DNA of 64,000 bases from Pseudomonas sp. UMAB-08 (GCF_900095225.1 NZ_LT607414.1:620451-684450), one strand, 5' to 3'. Positions 26,391-36,021 are shown, numbered from the stretch's first letter. Numbers and translations: made by a program. Notes: generated from the sequence alone by a model not told the origin.

Positions 26391-29119
26391 TGCGCCCACC
26401 CGCCGCTACAACGCAGATCACCGCGTCGACCTGCTGCTATTGCGGAGTCGGCTGTGGCGTGCTGATCGAGCACGACAATGAGCGCATTCTCGGCGTCAGC
26501 GGCGATCCTAGGCACCCGGCCAACTTCGGCAAACTGTGCAGCAAAGGTTCAAGCCTGCACCTGACCGGCGACTTGACGGCTCGGGCGCTGTACCCGGAAC
26601 TGCGCCTGGGTAAATCCCTGGCGCGCAGCGTCACCGATTGGGACACAGCGCTTGACCATGCTGCCAACGTGTTCGCTGACACCATTCGCGAACACGGCCC
26701 GGACAGCGTTGCGTTTTACGTTTCCGGGCAACTGCTGACCGAGGACTACTACGCATTCAACAAACTGGCCCGAGCACTGGTCGGCACCAACAATATCGAC
26801 AGTAATTCGCGGCTGTGCATGTCTTCCGCAGTGGTCGGCTACAAACGCAGCCTGGGTGCCGACGCGCCACCGTGTAACTACGAAGACATCGAGCTTAGCG
26901 ACTGCGTGCTGATCGTCGGCAGCAACATGGCTTACGCCCATCCGGTGCTGTTCCGTCGCCTGGAAGAAGCGAAAAGCCAGCGGCCGGACATGAAGATCAT
27001 CGTGGTCGACCCGCGCCGCACAGACACGTGCGAACTGGCGGACCTGCACTTGGCGATCCAGCCCGGCACCGATGTCGCGCTGTTTCACGGCATCCTGCAT
27101 CTGCTGCTCTGGGAAGACTGGATTGATCGCAGCTTTATCGATCAGCACACCCAAGGCTATGCCGAGCTAAAGACCCTGGTGCGCGATTACACCCCGCAAA
27201 TGGTCGCCGAGATCTGCGGCATTCCCGTGGAGCAACTGCACGCCTGCGCGCAATGGATTGGCACCGCCCCGAGTTTTCTGTCGCTGTGGTGCATGGGCTT
27301 GAATCAGTCCACGGCGGGTAGCGCCAAGAACAGCGCACTGATCAACCTGCATTTGGCAACCGGGCAAATCGGACGCCCCGGCGCAGGCCCCTTCTCTCTC
27401 ACCGGTCAGCCGAACGCCATGGGCGGCCGTGAAACAGGAAGTTTGTCCAATTTGCTGCCGGGCCATCGCGAAGCGGCCAACGCCACGCATCGCGCAGAGG
27501 TTGCCGAGTATTGGGGGGTTGATGCGTTACCCGCCTCTACCGGGCTGACCGCCATCGAGTTGTTCGAGCAATTGCAGACAGGCAAGATCAAAGCCCTCTG
27601 GATCGCCTGCACTAACCCGGCGCAGTCGCTGCCCGATCAACAAAAGATTCAGCAAGCGCTGACCACTTGCCCGTTTGTGGTCCTGCAGGAAGCCTTTCGC
27701 ACCACCGAAACCTGCCGCTTTGCCGACCTGCTGTTGCCTGCGGCCAGCTGGGGCGAAAAGGAAGGCACGGTCACCAACTCGGAACGACGCATCTCTCACG
27801 TGCGCCAGGCGATACCGGCCCCCGGCCAGGCGCGCGCGGATTGGGCGATTACCGTGGACTTCGCTCAGCGCCTGGAACAACGGCTACGTCCAGGCGCGCC
27901 CAGCCTGTTCGCGTTTGATCAACCACAAGCGCTGTTCGACGAGTACAAACAGCTGACGCGCGAGCGTGATCTGGATCTGTCGGGCATCAGCTATGCCGTG
28001 CTCGATCAACAAGGCCCACAACAATGGCCCTTCCCAACCGGTGCCCAGACAGGAACACCTCGCTTATATGGCGATGGCATCTTCCCCACCGAGTCGGGCC
28101 GCGCCAATTTCATTACCGAGCCCTACAGAGCCGCCAAAGAGCTGCGTGACGCACGTTTCCCGCTGACCCTGAACACAGGCCGCCTGCGTGATCAATGGCA
28201 CGGCATGAGCCGCACAGGCACCGCTGCAAGATTGTTCGGCCATGTCAGCGAAGCCGTATTGAGCTTGCACCCTGACGAGATGCGCCGTCATCGCCTACAA
28301 GCGGGCGATCTGGTGAGCCTGAAAAGTCGTCGCGGTAGCTTGATCGTGCCCGTCAGCAGCGATGACAGCGTGCGACCAGGTCAAGCGTTCTTGCCGATGC
28401 ACTGGGGTGATCGCTTTCTCAAGGGCGGCGTTAACGTACTGACGCAACCCGCGTTCGACCCGCTCTCCAAGCAACCGGAGCTCAAGCACGCCGGCGTGCG
28501 CATCGAGGCCGTGACCTTGCCGTGGCAACTGTTCGCACTGGTCGAAGGTGACGTACAAACCCATCTCGAAGCCCTGCGCCCGCTGTGCGAAAGCTTTGCT
28601 TACGCCAGCCTCAGCCTGGCCGGTCGCGAGCGTCCTGCTTTGCTGATCCGCGCTGCCAGCGCCCAGGCGCCGGACAATCAATTACTCACACAGATCGACC
28701 AGCTACTTGGCCTGAATGAGGGCCCGGTACTGTCCTATGACGACCCACGCCGCTCTATTGGCAAACGGGTACGCATCGAAAATGGCCGGATCACCGCCAT
28801 CCGCCTGGCAGGGGAAACCATCGCCCAGCATTGGCTGCAAAGCCTGTGGCTGGAAGGCCGCGCCGATGAACAACTGCGCCGCTGGCTTCTGGCGCCGATC
28901 AGCACCCCACCCGGTAACGCAGCGGCCACGCCTCACAGCAGCAAAACCTTGTGCAACTGCATGAATGTCAGCGAAAGCGCCGTGCTGGCCGGAATTGGTC
29001 GCGGGCTTGATCTGATTGAACTGAAAACACAACTGGGCTGCGGCAGCCAATGTGGCTCCTGTGTACCGGAAATCAAACGATTGCTGGCGGCCAACCCGCT
29101 GCCAATGGCAATCAGCTAA
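26390..29119 (+). CDS. nasC: Assimilatory nitrate reductase, molybdopterin catalytic subunit
   Basis: 909 aa, cytoplasmic (no Tat signal). The N-terminal [4Fe-4S] motif CCYCGVGCGVLI with a distal LCSKG cysteine is followed by the Mo-bis-MGD domains (SNSRLCMSSAVVGYKRSLGADAPP) and the molydopterin dinucleotide-binding domain (about 580-700, LNTGRLRDQWHGMSRTG). A C-terminal BFD-like [2Fe-2S] domain (about 855-905; CNCMNVSESAV, CGSQCGSC) provides electron entry. It reduces nitrate to nitrite for NirBD. Naming varies: nasA, nasB or nasC in different species; nasC is used here to separate it from the transporter. Confidence 0.95.
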   Translation: MRPPAATTQITASTCCYCGVGCGVLIEHDNERILGVSGDPRHPANFGKLCSKGSSLHLTGDLTARALYPELRLGKSLARSVTDWDTALDHAANVFADTIREHGPDSVAFYVSGQLLTEDYYAFNKLARALVGTNNIDSNSRLCMSSAVVGYKRSLGADAPPCNYEDIELSDCVLIVGSNMAYAHPVLFRRLEEAKSQRPDMKIIVVDPRRTDTCELADLHLAIQPGTDVALFHGILHLLLWEDWIDRSFIDQHTQGYAELKTLVRDYTPQMVAEICGIPVEQLHACAQWIGTAPSFLSLWCMGLNQSTAGSAKNSALINLHLATGQIGRPGAGPFSLTGQPNAMGGRETGSLSNLLPGHREAANATHRAEVAEYWGVDALPASTGLTAIELFEQLQTGKIKALWIACTNPAQSLPDQQKIQQALTTCPFVVLQEAFRTTETCRFADLLLPAASWGEKEGTVTNSERRISHVRQAIPAPGQARADWAITVDFAQRLEQRLRPGAPSLFAFDQPQALFDEYKQLTRERDLDLSGISYAVLDQQGPQQWPFPTGAQTGTPRLYGDGIFPTESGRANFITEPYRAAKELRDARFPLTLNTGRLRDQWHGMSRTGTAARLFGHVSEAVLSLHPDEMRRHRLQAGDLVSLKSRRGSLIVPVSSDDSVRPGQAFLPMHWGDRFLKGGVNVLTQPAFDPLSKQPELKHAGVRIEAVTLPWQLFALVEGDVQTHLEALRPLCESFAYASLSLAGRERPALLIRAASAQAPDNQLLTQIDQLLGLNEGPVLSYDDPRRSIGKRVRIENGRITAIRLAGETIAQHWLQSLWLEGRADEQLRRWLLAPISTPPGNAAATPHSSKTLCNCMNVSESAVLAGIGRGLDLIELKTQLGCGSQCGSCVPEIKRLLAANPLPMAIS

Positions 29120-29132
29120 TGAGGGCTGCAGC

Positions 29133-29912
29133 ATGAGCGCAAAAATCTGGCTGGTGGGCGCAGGCCCTGGTGACCCTGAACTGCTTACGCTCAAGGCCGT
29201 ACGGGCCTTGCACGAAGCCCAGGTGGTGTTGATCGATGACCTGGTCAATATTGCAATACTGGAACACTGCCCTACAGCTCGAGTGATCGCCGTCGGTAAG
29301 CGCGGCGGCTGTCGCTCGACACCTCAGGCCTTCATCCATCGACTCATGCTGCGTTACGCCCGCCAAGGCAAGTGCGTGGTACGGCTTAAAGGTGGCGACC
29401 CGTGCATCTTCGGACGCGGTGGCGAAGAAGCCGAGTGGCTGAGGGCGAAAGGGGTGGAGGTCGAACTGGTCAACGGCATCACTGCCGGACTGGCCGGGGC
29501 AACTCAGTGCGGTATTTCGCTGACCTTGCGCGGTGTCAGTCGTGGCGTGACCCTGGTCACTGCTCACACGCAGGACGACAGCAGCCTTAATTGGCCAGCG
29601 CTGGCACAAAGTGGCACGACACTGGTGGTCTATATGGGCGTCGCCAAACTATCAGAAATACGCGACAACCTGCTCACGGGCGGCTTGGCTGCGAACACGC
29701 CTGTGGCCATGATCGAAAATGCGTCTCTGCCCCATCAACGCGAATGCCGCAGCACGCTGACTGACATGCAGCTGGACGCTGTCGCCTTCGAACTGAAAAG
29801 CCCGGCGATTCTGGTGATCGGAGAAGTGGCAGCCCGTGCGCAGGATGTATCAGGGGCTTCAACTACAGCGAATCAAGGCCTGGCGGCAGCCAACGTGTTG
29901 GCGAGCGGCTGA
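29133..29912 (+). CDS. cobA: Uroporphyrinogen-III C-methyltransferase (SUMT)
   Basis: 259 aa from ATG 29133 with GAGGG 8 bp upstream; the frame open from 29052 lies inside the reductase gene. Family signatures: LVGAGPGDPELLTLKAVRAL at the N-terminus, VRLKGGDPCIFGRGGEE, and the NGITAGLAG segment. It makes precorrin-2 with two SAM, the precursor of sirohaem. Its place as the last gene of the nirBD-reductase operon supplies the NirB cofactor. Unlike CysG it lacks dehydrogenase/ferrochelatase domains. Confidence 0.95.
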   Translation: MSAKIWLVGAGPGDPELLTLKAVRALHEAQVVLIDDLVNIAILEHCPTARVIAVGKRGGCRSTPQAFIHRLMLRYARQGKCVVRLKGGDPCIFGRGGEEAEWLRAKGVEVELVNGITAGLAGATQCGISLTLRGVSRGVTLVTAHTQDDSSLNWPALAQSGTTLVVYMGVAKLSEIRDNLLTGGLAANTPVAMIENASLPHQRECRSTLTDMQLDAVAFELKSPAILVIGEVAARAQDVSGASTTANQGLAAANVLASG

Positions 29913-29955
29913 TTAGTCTGACCTGATAGCTAACTAAAACCTCAAATCGCAGACA

Positions 29956-29987
29956 AAGAAAAGCCCGGCCTAAGCCGGGCTTTTCTT
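29956..29987. terminator. Bidirectional intrinsic terminator between cobA and oprF
   Basis: AAGAAAAGCCCGGC (29956-29969) and GCCGGGCTTTTCTT (29974-29987) are exact reverse complements with a 4-nt loop. Flanking A/T runs give a T-rich tail on both strands, so it can end both the plus operon and the convergent oprF. Confidence 0.92.
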
Positions 29988-30001
29988 GAGGCGCGGGCTA
30001 A

Positions 30002-31039
30002 TTACTTAGCTTTGGCTTCTACTTCAGCTTCTACGCGACGGTTTACAGCGCGACCAGCGTCAGTTGCGTTATCAGCAACTGGACGGGTTTCGCCGTAGCC
30101 AACCGAATTCACGCGGCTAGCGCCAACACCGTACTGGTTAACCAGAACCTGTTTGACAGCGCTTGCACGCTTCTCAGACAGTTTTTGGTTGTAAGCGTCA
30201 GGACCGACGGAGTCAGTGTGACCTTCAACAGTGGTGGTGGTCTGTGGGTACTGCTTCATGAAGTCAGCGAGGTTCTTGATGTCGCTGTAGCTGTTAGGCT
30301 TAACAACGGCTTTGTTGAAGTCGAACTTGACGTCCAATTCAACACGAACCACTTCAGCTACTGCTGGGCAGCCATCAGCATCAACAGTTACGTTGGCTGG
30401 TGTGTTCGGGCACTTGTCGACGTTGTCGCAAACACCGTCGTTGTCGCTGTCGGTGCAGACGTCAGCTACTGGAGCTGGAGCTGCTTCAACGGCTTTCTTG
30501 CTGCCGCCGCCGAAGTTCACACCGATACCGACGCTTGGAGCCCACTCGGTGTCGCCTTGGTCGATGTTGTACTGAGCTTCAACACCAGCACGGGCGTAGA
30601 AGTTTTCAGTGAAGTACAGTTTCGCGCCGCCGCCAACGTTAGCGAAGGTGGAACGGTTACGACCGCCACCGCCATTCTGGCCAATGCTTTGGTCAGAGAA
30701 ACCGGCAGAAACGTACGGACGCAACATGTCGCCCGGAGCGTTGAAGTGGTACAGAGCGTCCAGAGCAGTGTCTGCGCCCTTGACGTTGCGGCCGTCATCG
30801 GAGCGAACGTTGTGGATTTCGTCGTAGCCCAGACGCAATTCAACGTCGTCGGTCAGGAAGTAGCCAATCGAACCGCCGAACAGGTTGCCATTGTTCTTGA
30901 AATCGCGATCGCTGTCGTACTGTTGTTTTTTGGCGAAGCCTTCCACCTCGACAGCGCCTTGGCCTTGCGCCAATACGCCGAATGAAGTCAAGGCAACAAT
31001 AGAACCAATGGCAAAGCCCAAGGTGTTTTTCAGTTTCAT
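30002..31039 (-). CDS. oprF: Major outer-membrane porin OprF (OmpA family)
   Basis: 345 aa. Signal peptide (KNTLGFAIGSIVALTSFGVLA), N-terminal 8-stranded barrel (about 25-185), a linker with four Cys and the thrombospondin-type-3-like run DSDNDGVCDNVDKCPNTP, then a C-terminal OmpA/peptidoglycan-binding domain (about 225-340; EGHTDSVGPDAYNQKLSEKRA). A structural porin joining outer membrane and wall. GGGGAT precedes the ATG. sigX lies directly upstream, as in other pseudomonads where SigX contributes to oprF transcription. Confidence 0.97.
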   Translation of the reverse strand: MKLKNTLGFAIGSIVALTSFGVLAQGQGAVEVEGFAKKQQYDSDRDFKNNGNLFGGSIGYFLTDDVELRLGYDEIHNVRSDDGRNVKGADTALDALYHFNAPGDMLRPYVSAGFSDQSIGQNGGGGRNRSTFANVGGGAKLYFTENFYARAGVEAQYNIDQGDTEWAPSVGIGVNFGGGSKKAVEAAPAPVADVCTDSDNDGVCDNVDKCPNTPANVTVDADGCPAVAEVVRVELDVKFDFNKAVVKPNSYSDIKNLADFMKQYPQTTTTVEGHTDSVGPDAYNQKLSEKRASAVKQVLVNQYGVGASRVNSVGYGETRPVADNATDAGRAVNRRVEAEVEAKAK

Positions 31040-31098
31040 CCGTTAAATCCCCATCTGGTGATTGTTAAGCAATCCTTCGTACCGAAGGAGAACTCGTC

Positions 31099-31120
31099 GG
31101 CAAGTCTATCAGAACTTGCC
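31099..31120 (-). terminator. Weak hairpin between sigX and oprF
   Basis: GGCAAGT (31099-31105) and ACTTGCC (31114-31120) form a 7-bp stem with an 8-nt loop. There is no T-run, so it may only partly stop sigX transcripts, or mark part of the oprF leader. SigX-dependent promoter elements for oprF could not be fixed by eye. Confidence 0.4.
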
Positions 31121-31146
31121 AGCACGTTAGAGTTATTTGCTCCGAG

Positions 31147-31737
31147 TTAAGTTTCGGTAACACCTGCAAATTTCTCACGTAATTTATCAAGCGCGCGTTT
31201 ATAGCGCATTTTTGTGGCACTCAAGCCCATGTGCATGATATCCGCGATCTCCTGAAATTCCAGCTCTGCGACAAAACGTAGCACCAGAATTTCCCGATCA
31301 ATCGGGTTCACATACACAAGCCAGCGATCAAGACCGCCCCGTTCTTCAGGAGTAGGCGCCTTCTCTTCGGCCGCCTCCTCAAGTGGGTCCAGGCTTAACG
31401 CGTCCATCAAGCGACGCTTTCGCCGTTCCTTTCGGTACTGCGTAATGCATTCGTTGTAAGTGATGCTGTAGAGCCAGGTCTTGAACTTCGATTTACCTTC
31501 GAAATTTTTCAGCCCGTACAACACCTTAAGCATCACTTCCTGACAGACATCGTCAGCATCGCGATCGTTCCCTAAATAACGTGCACACACGTTAAAAAGG
31601 GTCCTTTGGTAGCGCCGCATCAACTCTTCGTATGCGCGCGTCACATGAAACAGCTCGACGTGCGCCCGCGCCACCAACTCCTCATCGGAGAGCTCGCGGG
31701 GGTCGTAGCGCATGGACAGCGATTGGGGTTTATTCAA
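31147..31737 (-). CDS. sigX: ECF-family RNA polymerase sigma factor SigX
   Basis: 196 aa with sigma region 2 (about 40-105; NVCARYLGNDRDADDVCQEVMLKVLYGLKNF, KFKTWLYSITYN) and region 4 (about 135-185; LRFVAELEFQEIADIMHMGLSATKMRYKRA). No anti-sigma factor is adjacent. Position between oprF and cmpX is diagnostic of SigX, a cell-envelope and membrane-fluidity responsive factor in Pseudomonas. The cmpX-crfX genes just upstream are thought to belong to the same response. Confidence 0.94.
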   Translation of the reverse strand: MNKPQSLSMRYDPRELSDEELVARAHVELFHVTRAYEELMRRYQRTLFNVCARYLGNDRDADDVCQEVMLKVLYGLKNFEGKSKFKTWLYSITYNECITQYRKERRKRRLMDALSLDPLEEAAEEKAPTPEERGGLDRWLVYVNPIDREILVLRFVAELEFQEIADIMHMGLSATKMRYKRALDKLREKFAGVTET

Positions 31738-31827
31738 AACAAGTCGTGCCGACAGTCAGGTCAATGTCCGCCACTGCCGATGTTTCCGGCAATTTGGTGG
31801 CGGCATACATTAGCAGGATTCGCCGGG

Positions 31828-32652
31828 TTAGCGGCTGCTCACTCGCTGTTCGAGGAGGATTCGGTTGGACAATGACACCAACTCTCCCTCATCGGTCAGC
31901 AAGGTTGTTTTCACCGTGCCAATTTCTTCGATCTGCCCTTCGACCTCGCCCACACGCACTTGTTGCCCAACCTGATACAACTCCCGCACATAAATTCCCG
32001 CCAGAATCTGTCCGGCGATTTCACGACTTCCCAGCCCCATTGCCAACGCAACGGCCAGACCAACGGTAATCAAACCGATCACAATCACGTGATTAAGCAG
32101 GTCTGTTTTGACCTCTAACTGGCTGATTGCGACAGAAATACTAATGATAATGACCAGCCCTTGAGCGATGCGCCCAAGGCCAGCGGAATAGTCGAGCCCT
32201 ACGCCTTCCGCAGCGCCGCGCACCAGGCCATTGGCCAATTGCGCCAGCAGTACGCCCACAAGCAGCACCAATGCCGCGCCAAACACCTTCGGCAGGTACA
32301 GGGCCAACATGTCGAGGGTCGCGGACACGCGCTCCAATCCGAGGGATTCAGCGGCCGACACCAGAAAAATCAGTAACACGAACCAATAGACGATTTTGCC
32401 GACCAGGGTCGAAATCGGTACCTGAACACCCGCCCGTGCAATCAACTTGGTCAACCCGGTGCCGCCCATCAGGCGATCCAGACCCAGCTTGGCGAGCAAT
32501 TTGGACAGCAGTGTGTCGAGTAATTTGGCAACGACAAAGCCCAGCAGCACCACAATGAGCGCGCCGAACAGGTTCGGAATGAAGTTTGCTACTTTGGTCC
32601 ACAACACAGTCATTGCGGTCACAAGGCTCTGCGTCCAGAGATTCAATTCCAT
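31828..32652 (-). CDS. cmpX: Mechanosensitive-channel-like membrane protein CmpX
   Basis: 274 aa from ATG 32652; a TTG two codons upstream would add Met-Asn. N-terminal membrane helices (FIPNLFGALIVVLLGFVVAKLL, VYWFVLLIFLVSAAESL, FGAALVLLVGVLLAQLANGLV, plus one or two more) precede an MscS-like beta domain (about 210-270; VREGLYQ-type region VRELYQVGQQVRVGEVEGQIEEIG). It is the member of the conserved TM-helix/MscS group beside sigX. Role in osmotic or envelope stress is from family knowledge. Confidence 0.9.
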   Translation of the reverse strand: MELNLWTQSLVTAMTVLWTKVANFIPNLFGALIVVLLGFVVAKLLDTLLSKLLAKLGLDRLMGGTGLTKLIARAGVQVPISTLVGKIVYWFVLLIFLVSAAESLGLERVSATLDMLALYLPKVFGAALVLLVGVLLAQLANGLVRGAAEGVGLDYSAGLGRIAQGLVIIISISVAISQLEVKTDLLNHVIVIGLITVGLAVALAMGLGSREIAGQILAGIYVRELYQVGQQVRVGEVEGQIEEIGTVKTTLLTDEGELVSLSNRILLEQRVSSR

Positions 32653-32654
32653 GT

Positions 32655-32903
32655 TCAATCAGCCTTATCAGCAGGGCGAGCAGAGGAAAGCGTGTTACGC
32701 GAAACAGGTGCTATATGCGCCGAACCGTTATTCAGGCCGATCATCAATGCTTGCGACCAGCGGCCGAGCAAGCTGAACAAATCCCCCGCACCGACCTGGC
32801 GGTTGGCGGTTTTCAAAACACGGCCCAGGCAAGCATCGTCATCCCGACTGGAGGATGAAGAATTGAGCATGTCGCGCAGTGATTGTTCGAACGGATCGTG
32901 CAT
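32655..32903 (-). CDS. crfX: CrfX, small conserved protein of the sigX-cmpX locus
   Basis: 82 aa from ATG 32903, which has GAGG 6 bp upstream; the frame runs open to 32915 but lacks a start with a site. MHDPFEQSLRDMLN, then a serine run (SSSSSRDDDACLGRVL) and no signal peptide or TM helix. No enzymatic motif recognised. It is named from its fixed position between cmpX and cmaX in Pseudomonas; it is probably cotranscribed with cmpX, whose start lies only 2 bp beyond its stop. Confidence 0.8.
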   Translation of the reverse strand: MHDPFEQSLRDMLNSSSSSRDDDACLGRVLKTANRQVGAGDLFSLLGRWSQALMIGLNNGSAHIAPVSRNTLSSARPADKAD

Positions 32904-32991
32904 AGGTAACCTCACGCAATGTCACTGAAAGACGCGACAAGAATCGACCGAGTCACAAATGAGCCTTTTGCCATCGAAAGAATCGGCCCAA

Positions 32992-33987
32992 TCAAACCCA
33001 ACGTAAACGACGGAACAACCACCATTGGCCAACCGCCACGGCAGCCATTATCAAGCAAGCAATCAGAAACCCGTAAGGGCTGCCAGAACCCGGTATGCCC
33101 CCCACGTTGACACCCAGCAAACCGGTCAGGAAGCTCATCGGCAAGAAAATCCCGGTGATAATACCGAAGCGATACATCACCCGATTCATCCCCTCGCGCA
33201 TGCGCCGGTCCTCGGATTCAAGGACCAGACCGACACGCTCGCGGGTCAACTCCAGCTCTTCCAGGTAGCGGGTCAAGCTGTTGTTAAGTTCATTCCAGTA
33301 ACTCGCATCGTCATCGGCAAACCAAGGCAATTTGTTGCGGGTCAATTGCGCGTAAATCTCGCGTTGCGGCGCCAAAAAACGGCGCAAACCGGCTGCACGT
33401 CGACGGATATGCAACATGTCGCCATGATCGGAAGCATACCGCTCGTCGGCATCTATCTTTTCTTCCTCTTCATCGACCAGTTCCGTCAGTTCACCGACCA
33501 GTGTCTGGACCTTGTCAGTGAGGTATTGAGCGAGATAAAGGATCAATTCAGAGGCGGTTTTCGGACCATTGCCTTGATTCAAGTGTTCGATCAGTTCATC
33601 GGTAGCACGCAAGGGACGCAAGCGCAGGGAGATCACCTGCTGCGCCGCGGCAAAAATGCGTACCGACACCATGTCCTCAGGCTCGGCACCAGGATTGAGG
33701 TTGACCCCGCGCAGAAACAGCAGCACCTCGGCATTTGGCAATGGCACCAAACGCGGCCGCGTGTTCTCTTCAAGCAGCAGATCACAGCTGAACTCGCTCA
33801 GCCCGCTGGAGGAGCGCAACCAGGTCTGGGTTTGCGGATGACCGCGATCCCAATGCAGCCAGACACTTTCGTCTGGCTGCAATTGAAGGTCATCCAGTTC
33901 GGTTCGAGCAATGAAACGCGCCCCGCCTTTACCATCCAGCACCAGGGCATGTACCAGCCCCCATTGCGCGTTTGCTTCGTCGAACAT
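32992..33987 (-). CDS. cmaX: CorA/ZntB-family divalent cation transporter (CmaX)
   Basis: 331 aa with the family layout: large N-terminal cytoplasmic domain, long helix (about 190-260), and two C-terminal TM helices (IITGIFLPMSFLTGLLGVNVGG and GFLIACLIMAAVAVGQWWLF). The loop motif is GVN where classical CorA has GMN, as in ZntB-like members, so magnesium specificity cannot be assumed. It is the CorA-like gene of the sigX locus in Pseudomonas. Confidence 0.88.
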   Translation of the reverse strand: MFDEANAQWGLVHALVLDGKGGARFIARTELDDLQLQPDESVWLHWDRGHPQTQTWLRSSSGLSEFSCDLLLEENTRPRLVPLPNAEVLLFLRGVNLNPGAEPEDMVSVRIFAAAQQVISLRLRPLRATDELIEHLNQGNGPKTASELILYLAQYLTDKVQTLVGELTELVDEEEEKIDADERYASDHGDMLHIRRRAAGLRRFLAPQREIYAQLTRNKLPWFADDDASYWNELNNSLTRYLEELELTRERVGLVLESEDRRMREGMNRVMYRFGIITGIFLPMSFLTGLLGVNVGGIPGSGSPYGFLIACLIMAAVAVGQWWLFRRLRWV

Positions 33988-33999
33988 TCGGTGTCCTGT

Positions 34000-34488
34000 T
34001 TATTCCGGCATCTTCAAAGGGCTTGGGGAGATGATGACGCCATTATTGTCAGCGTATACGTACTCGCCCGGACGGAAGGTCACACCCGCGAATGTCACCG
34101 CCACGTTAAGGTCGCCGATACCGCGCTTGTCGGTTTTCATTGGGTGGCTGGCCAGTGCCTGCACGCCCAGATCGGTTTGCGCGATGACGTCGACGTCGCG
34201 GATGCAACCGTAAATCACCAGGCCTTCCCAGCCATTCCTTGAAGCTTTTTCGGCGAGCATGTCACCCAGCAACGCCTTGCGCAGCGAGCCTCCGCCGTCG
34301 ACTACCAACACTTTGCCCTTGCCGTCGAGATCGACCTGTTCTTTGACCAACGAGTTGTCCTCGAAACACTTGATGGTGACGATTTCACCACCAAAGGAAT
34401 CGCGGCCACCAAAATTGCTGAACATCGGCTCAACGACCTGCACCAGTTCCGGGTAGGCATCGCACAAATCGGGGGTGAGGTAATGCAT
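34000..34488 (-). CDS. rraA: Ribonuclease E activity regulator / aldolase-like RraA
   Basis: 162 aa, a normal RraA length. [23 protein letters not shown], then [24 protein letters not shown] and [12 protein letters not shown], the glycine-rich signature shared by RraA and HMG/CHA aldolases. In E. coli RraA inhibits RNase E; close homologues may instead have oxaloacetate decarboxylase or aldolase activity. The GCIRD segment retains the aldolase-type Arg-Asp, so either role is possible. Confidence 0.9.
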   Translation of the reverse strand: MHYLTPDLCDAYPELVQVVEPMFSNFGGRDSFGGEIVTIKCFEDNSLVKEQVDLDGKGKVLVVDGGGSLRKALLGDMLAEKASRNGWEGLVIYGCIRDVDVIAQTDLGVQALASHPMKTDKRGIGDLNVAVTFAGVTFRPGEYVYADNNGVIISPSPLKMPE

Positions 34489-34616
34489 GGGTGAACTCCT
34501 ATCATTAAAAAAAGAGGATCTCAGGTGTTACGAGCCATTCGACTGTTTCAAATCAATGGCTCTTTAGAAAAACGTCATGCTGGCGCCTATGTTAAGCCGT
34601 GGGCACGCTGGCGCGG

Positions 34617-34916
34617 CTAGACATCGATACCCATTCGATCACCCTCATAGGCCAGGGTAAAAAATTTCAGACCCGGGCATGACGCCTGCAAGGGACGCCC
34701 GCTGGGCAATTGGAACTCAATGCCATGACGCTTGCATCGCAAGACCGTACCCACAAGAGTACCGCTGTGCAAGGGCGCGCCTTGATGTGGACAGCTATCT
34801 TCGAGCAGCAGCGGCTGGTTATCGACCACCATCAGCAACAGATCTCGCCCAGCGACCTTGAAGGTTCGCCGGTAGCCTTCATTCAAATTAATCAGACGCT
34901 CAAGTGGCACGAACAT
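34617..34916 (-). CDS. Small Rieske [2Fe-2S] protein
   Basis: 99 aa single Rieske domain with CPHQGAPLHSG and CKRHGIEF providing the two Cys and two His ligands. No partner oxygenase is nearby, so it is a ferredoxin-like electron carrier of unknown partner. It lies between rraA and the hydrolase on the same strand, separated by about 130 bp on either side. Confidence 0.85.
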   Translation of the reverse strand: MFVPLERLINLNEGYRRTFKVAGRDLLLMVVDNQPLLLEDSCPHQGAPLHSGTLVGTVLRCKRHGIEFQLPSGRPLQASCPGLKFFTLAYEGDRMGIDV

Positions 34917-35042
34917 AAATGCAGGCCCGGAAAGCGAAAGTGGCTGAAGCAGTTTAATGCGTCATAGCTTAGCCGCAACGCTACTTTAGCGAAACCGCCC
35001 GACCGCTCTGTCTCAGCGCTTCATCGCCAAACCGCGTAGTGG

Positions 35043-36008
35043 TTACTGCTCGGTCAGGAGCACCGATGGATCCCGCAACCAACTCGCTACCAACGGCCAG
35101 ACTTGGGTTTGTGCGCCCCTGCTGACGAGCATTTCGACATGGCCAAAATCTTCGGTAAAGCCCTGATCACGACCGAGACAGAGAAACTGACGTCGCTCGG
35201 AACCGAACTGCTCATATAGCTTACGGCAAGCCCAGACCGGGTCTTGATCATCACCCGTGGCGGCAACCGCCAGCACCGGCACTTGAACCTCGCTCAACCC
35301 CGCCCACCAATCTCGCTCGGCATCGCCGAAGCGGCGAAAAAGCCCATACCAGCGCATGCTTTCCAACGCCAACCCAATAGGCTCGTCTTCGGGTCCTCGC
35401 TTCAGCCGCGAGCCGGAGATATGCCTGAAACGCTTGAGTAACAGGCGCCCGCCCCACTCAACTGGCGGGATCTTCAACGGCCAATACGTACGACTGATCT
35501 GACTGCCGAACAGCGCAACCGAGGCCACGCCCTCCGCGTCAAGGTAATGCCCGCCAAGCGCGGCCGCGAGCGTGATACCGCCCAGCGAGTGGCCAATCCA
35601 GTGCGGGATCTGCCCGCTTTGCTCTCGCACAAAGGCGGCAATAGCCGGCAGGTCATAGCGCGCGTAATCGGCCACCCGGTTGTGCCGGTACGCTTGATTG
35701 CGCGAAGACAGGCCATGCCCGCGCATTTCTGGAATCCACACATCGAAGCCCGCGCGCGCCAGATACGCGCCCAGGCCAATGCCTTTGGGTGAATACCAGA
35801 AGCGGCGGTTGGAGAAGCTGCCGTGCAACAGGACCACCGGAATGCCGCGTGTATCGGGCTGTTCGGCCAGTCCGAGACGGGTCACGGCCAGTTCGACACT
35901 GATGTCCGGGCTGTTGGCGGGTTTCAAACGGTACACGTCCTCGATCAGATCGCCACGGCGTTCGGCGCTGATCAAGGCCACAGGAAAGAGATTGCTGCTG
36001 CTTTGCAT
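35043..36008 (-). CDS. Alpha/beta-fold hydrolase
   Basis: About 321 aa from ATG 36008 (MQSSSNLFPVALIS). The frame is open to 36101, but that stretch covers the ppsA terminator hairpins, so it is rejected. Oxyanion-hole region VVLLHGSFSNRRFW, nucleophile elbow GHSLGGITLAAALGG and a late His in FGHVEMLVS make a plausible Ser/Asp/His triad. Substrate unknown; the family includes esterases and lipases. It stands directly downstream of ppsA on the same strand. Confidence 0.85.
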   Translation of the reverse strand: MQSSSNLFPVALISAERRGDLIEDVYRLKPANSPDISVELAVTRLGLAEQPDTRGIPVVLLHGSFSNRRFWYSPKGIGLGAYLARAGFDVWIPEMRGHGLSSRNQAYRHNRVADYARYDLPAIAAFVREQSGQIPHWIGHSLGGITLAAALGGHYLDAEGVASVALFGSQISRTYWPLKIPPVEWGGRLLLKRFRHISGSRLKRGPEDEPIGLALESMRWYGLFRRFGDAERDWWAGLSEVQVPVLAVAATGDDQDPVWACRKLYEQFGSERRQFLCLGRDQGFTEDFGHVEMLVSRGAQTQVWPLVASWLRDPSVLLTEQ

Positions 36009-36021
36009 ATTGCTCTTGCAC

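Noticed and set aside
33025..34242. 405-codon plus-strand frame opposite cmaX and rraA
   Set aside because: Spans two real minus-strand genes and has no coding features of its own.
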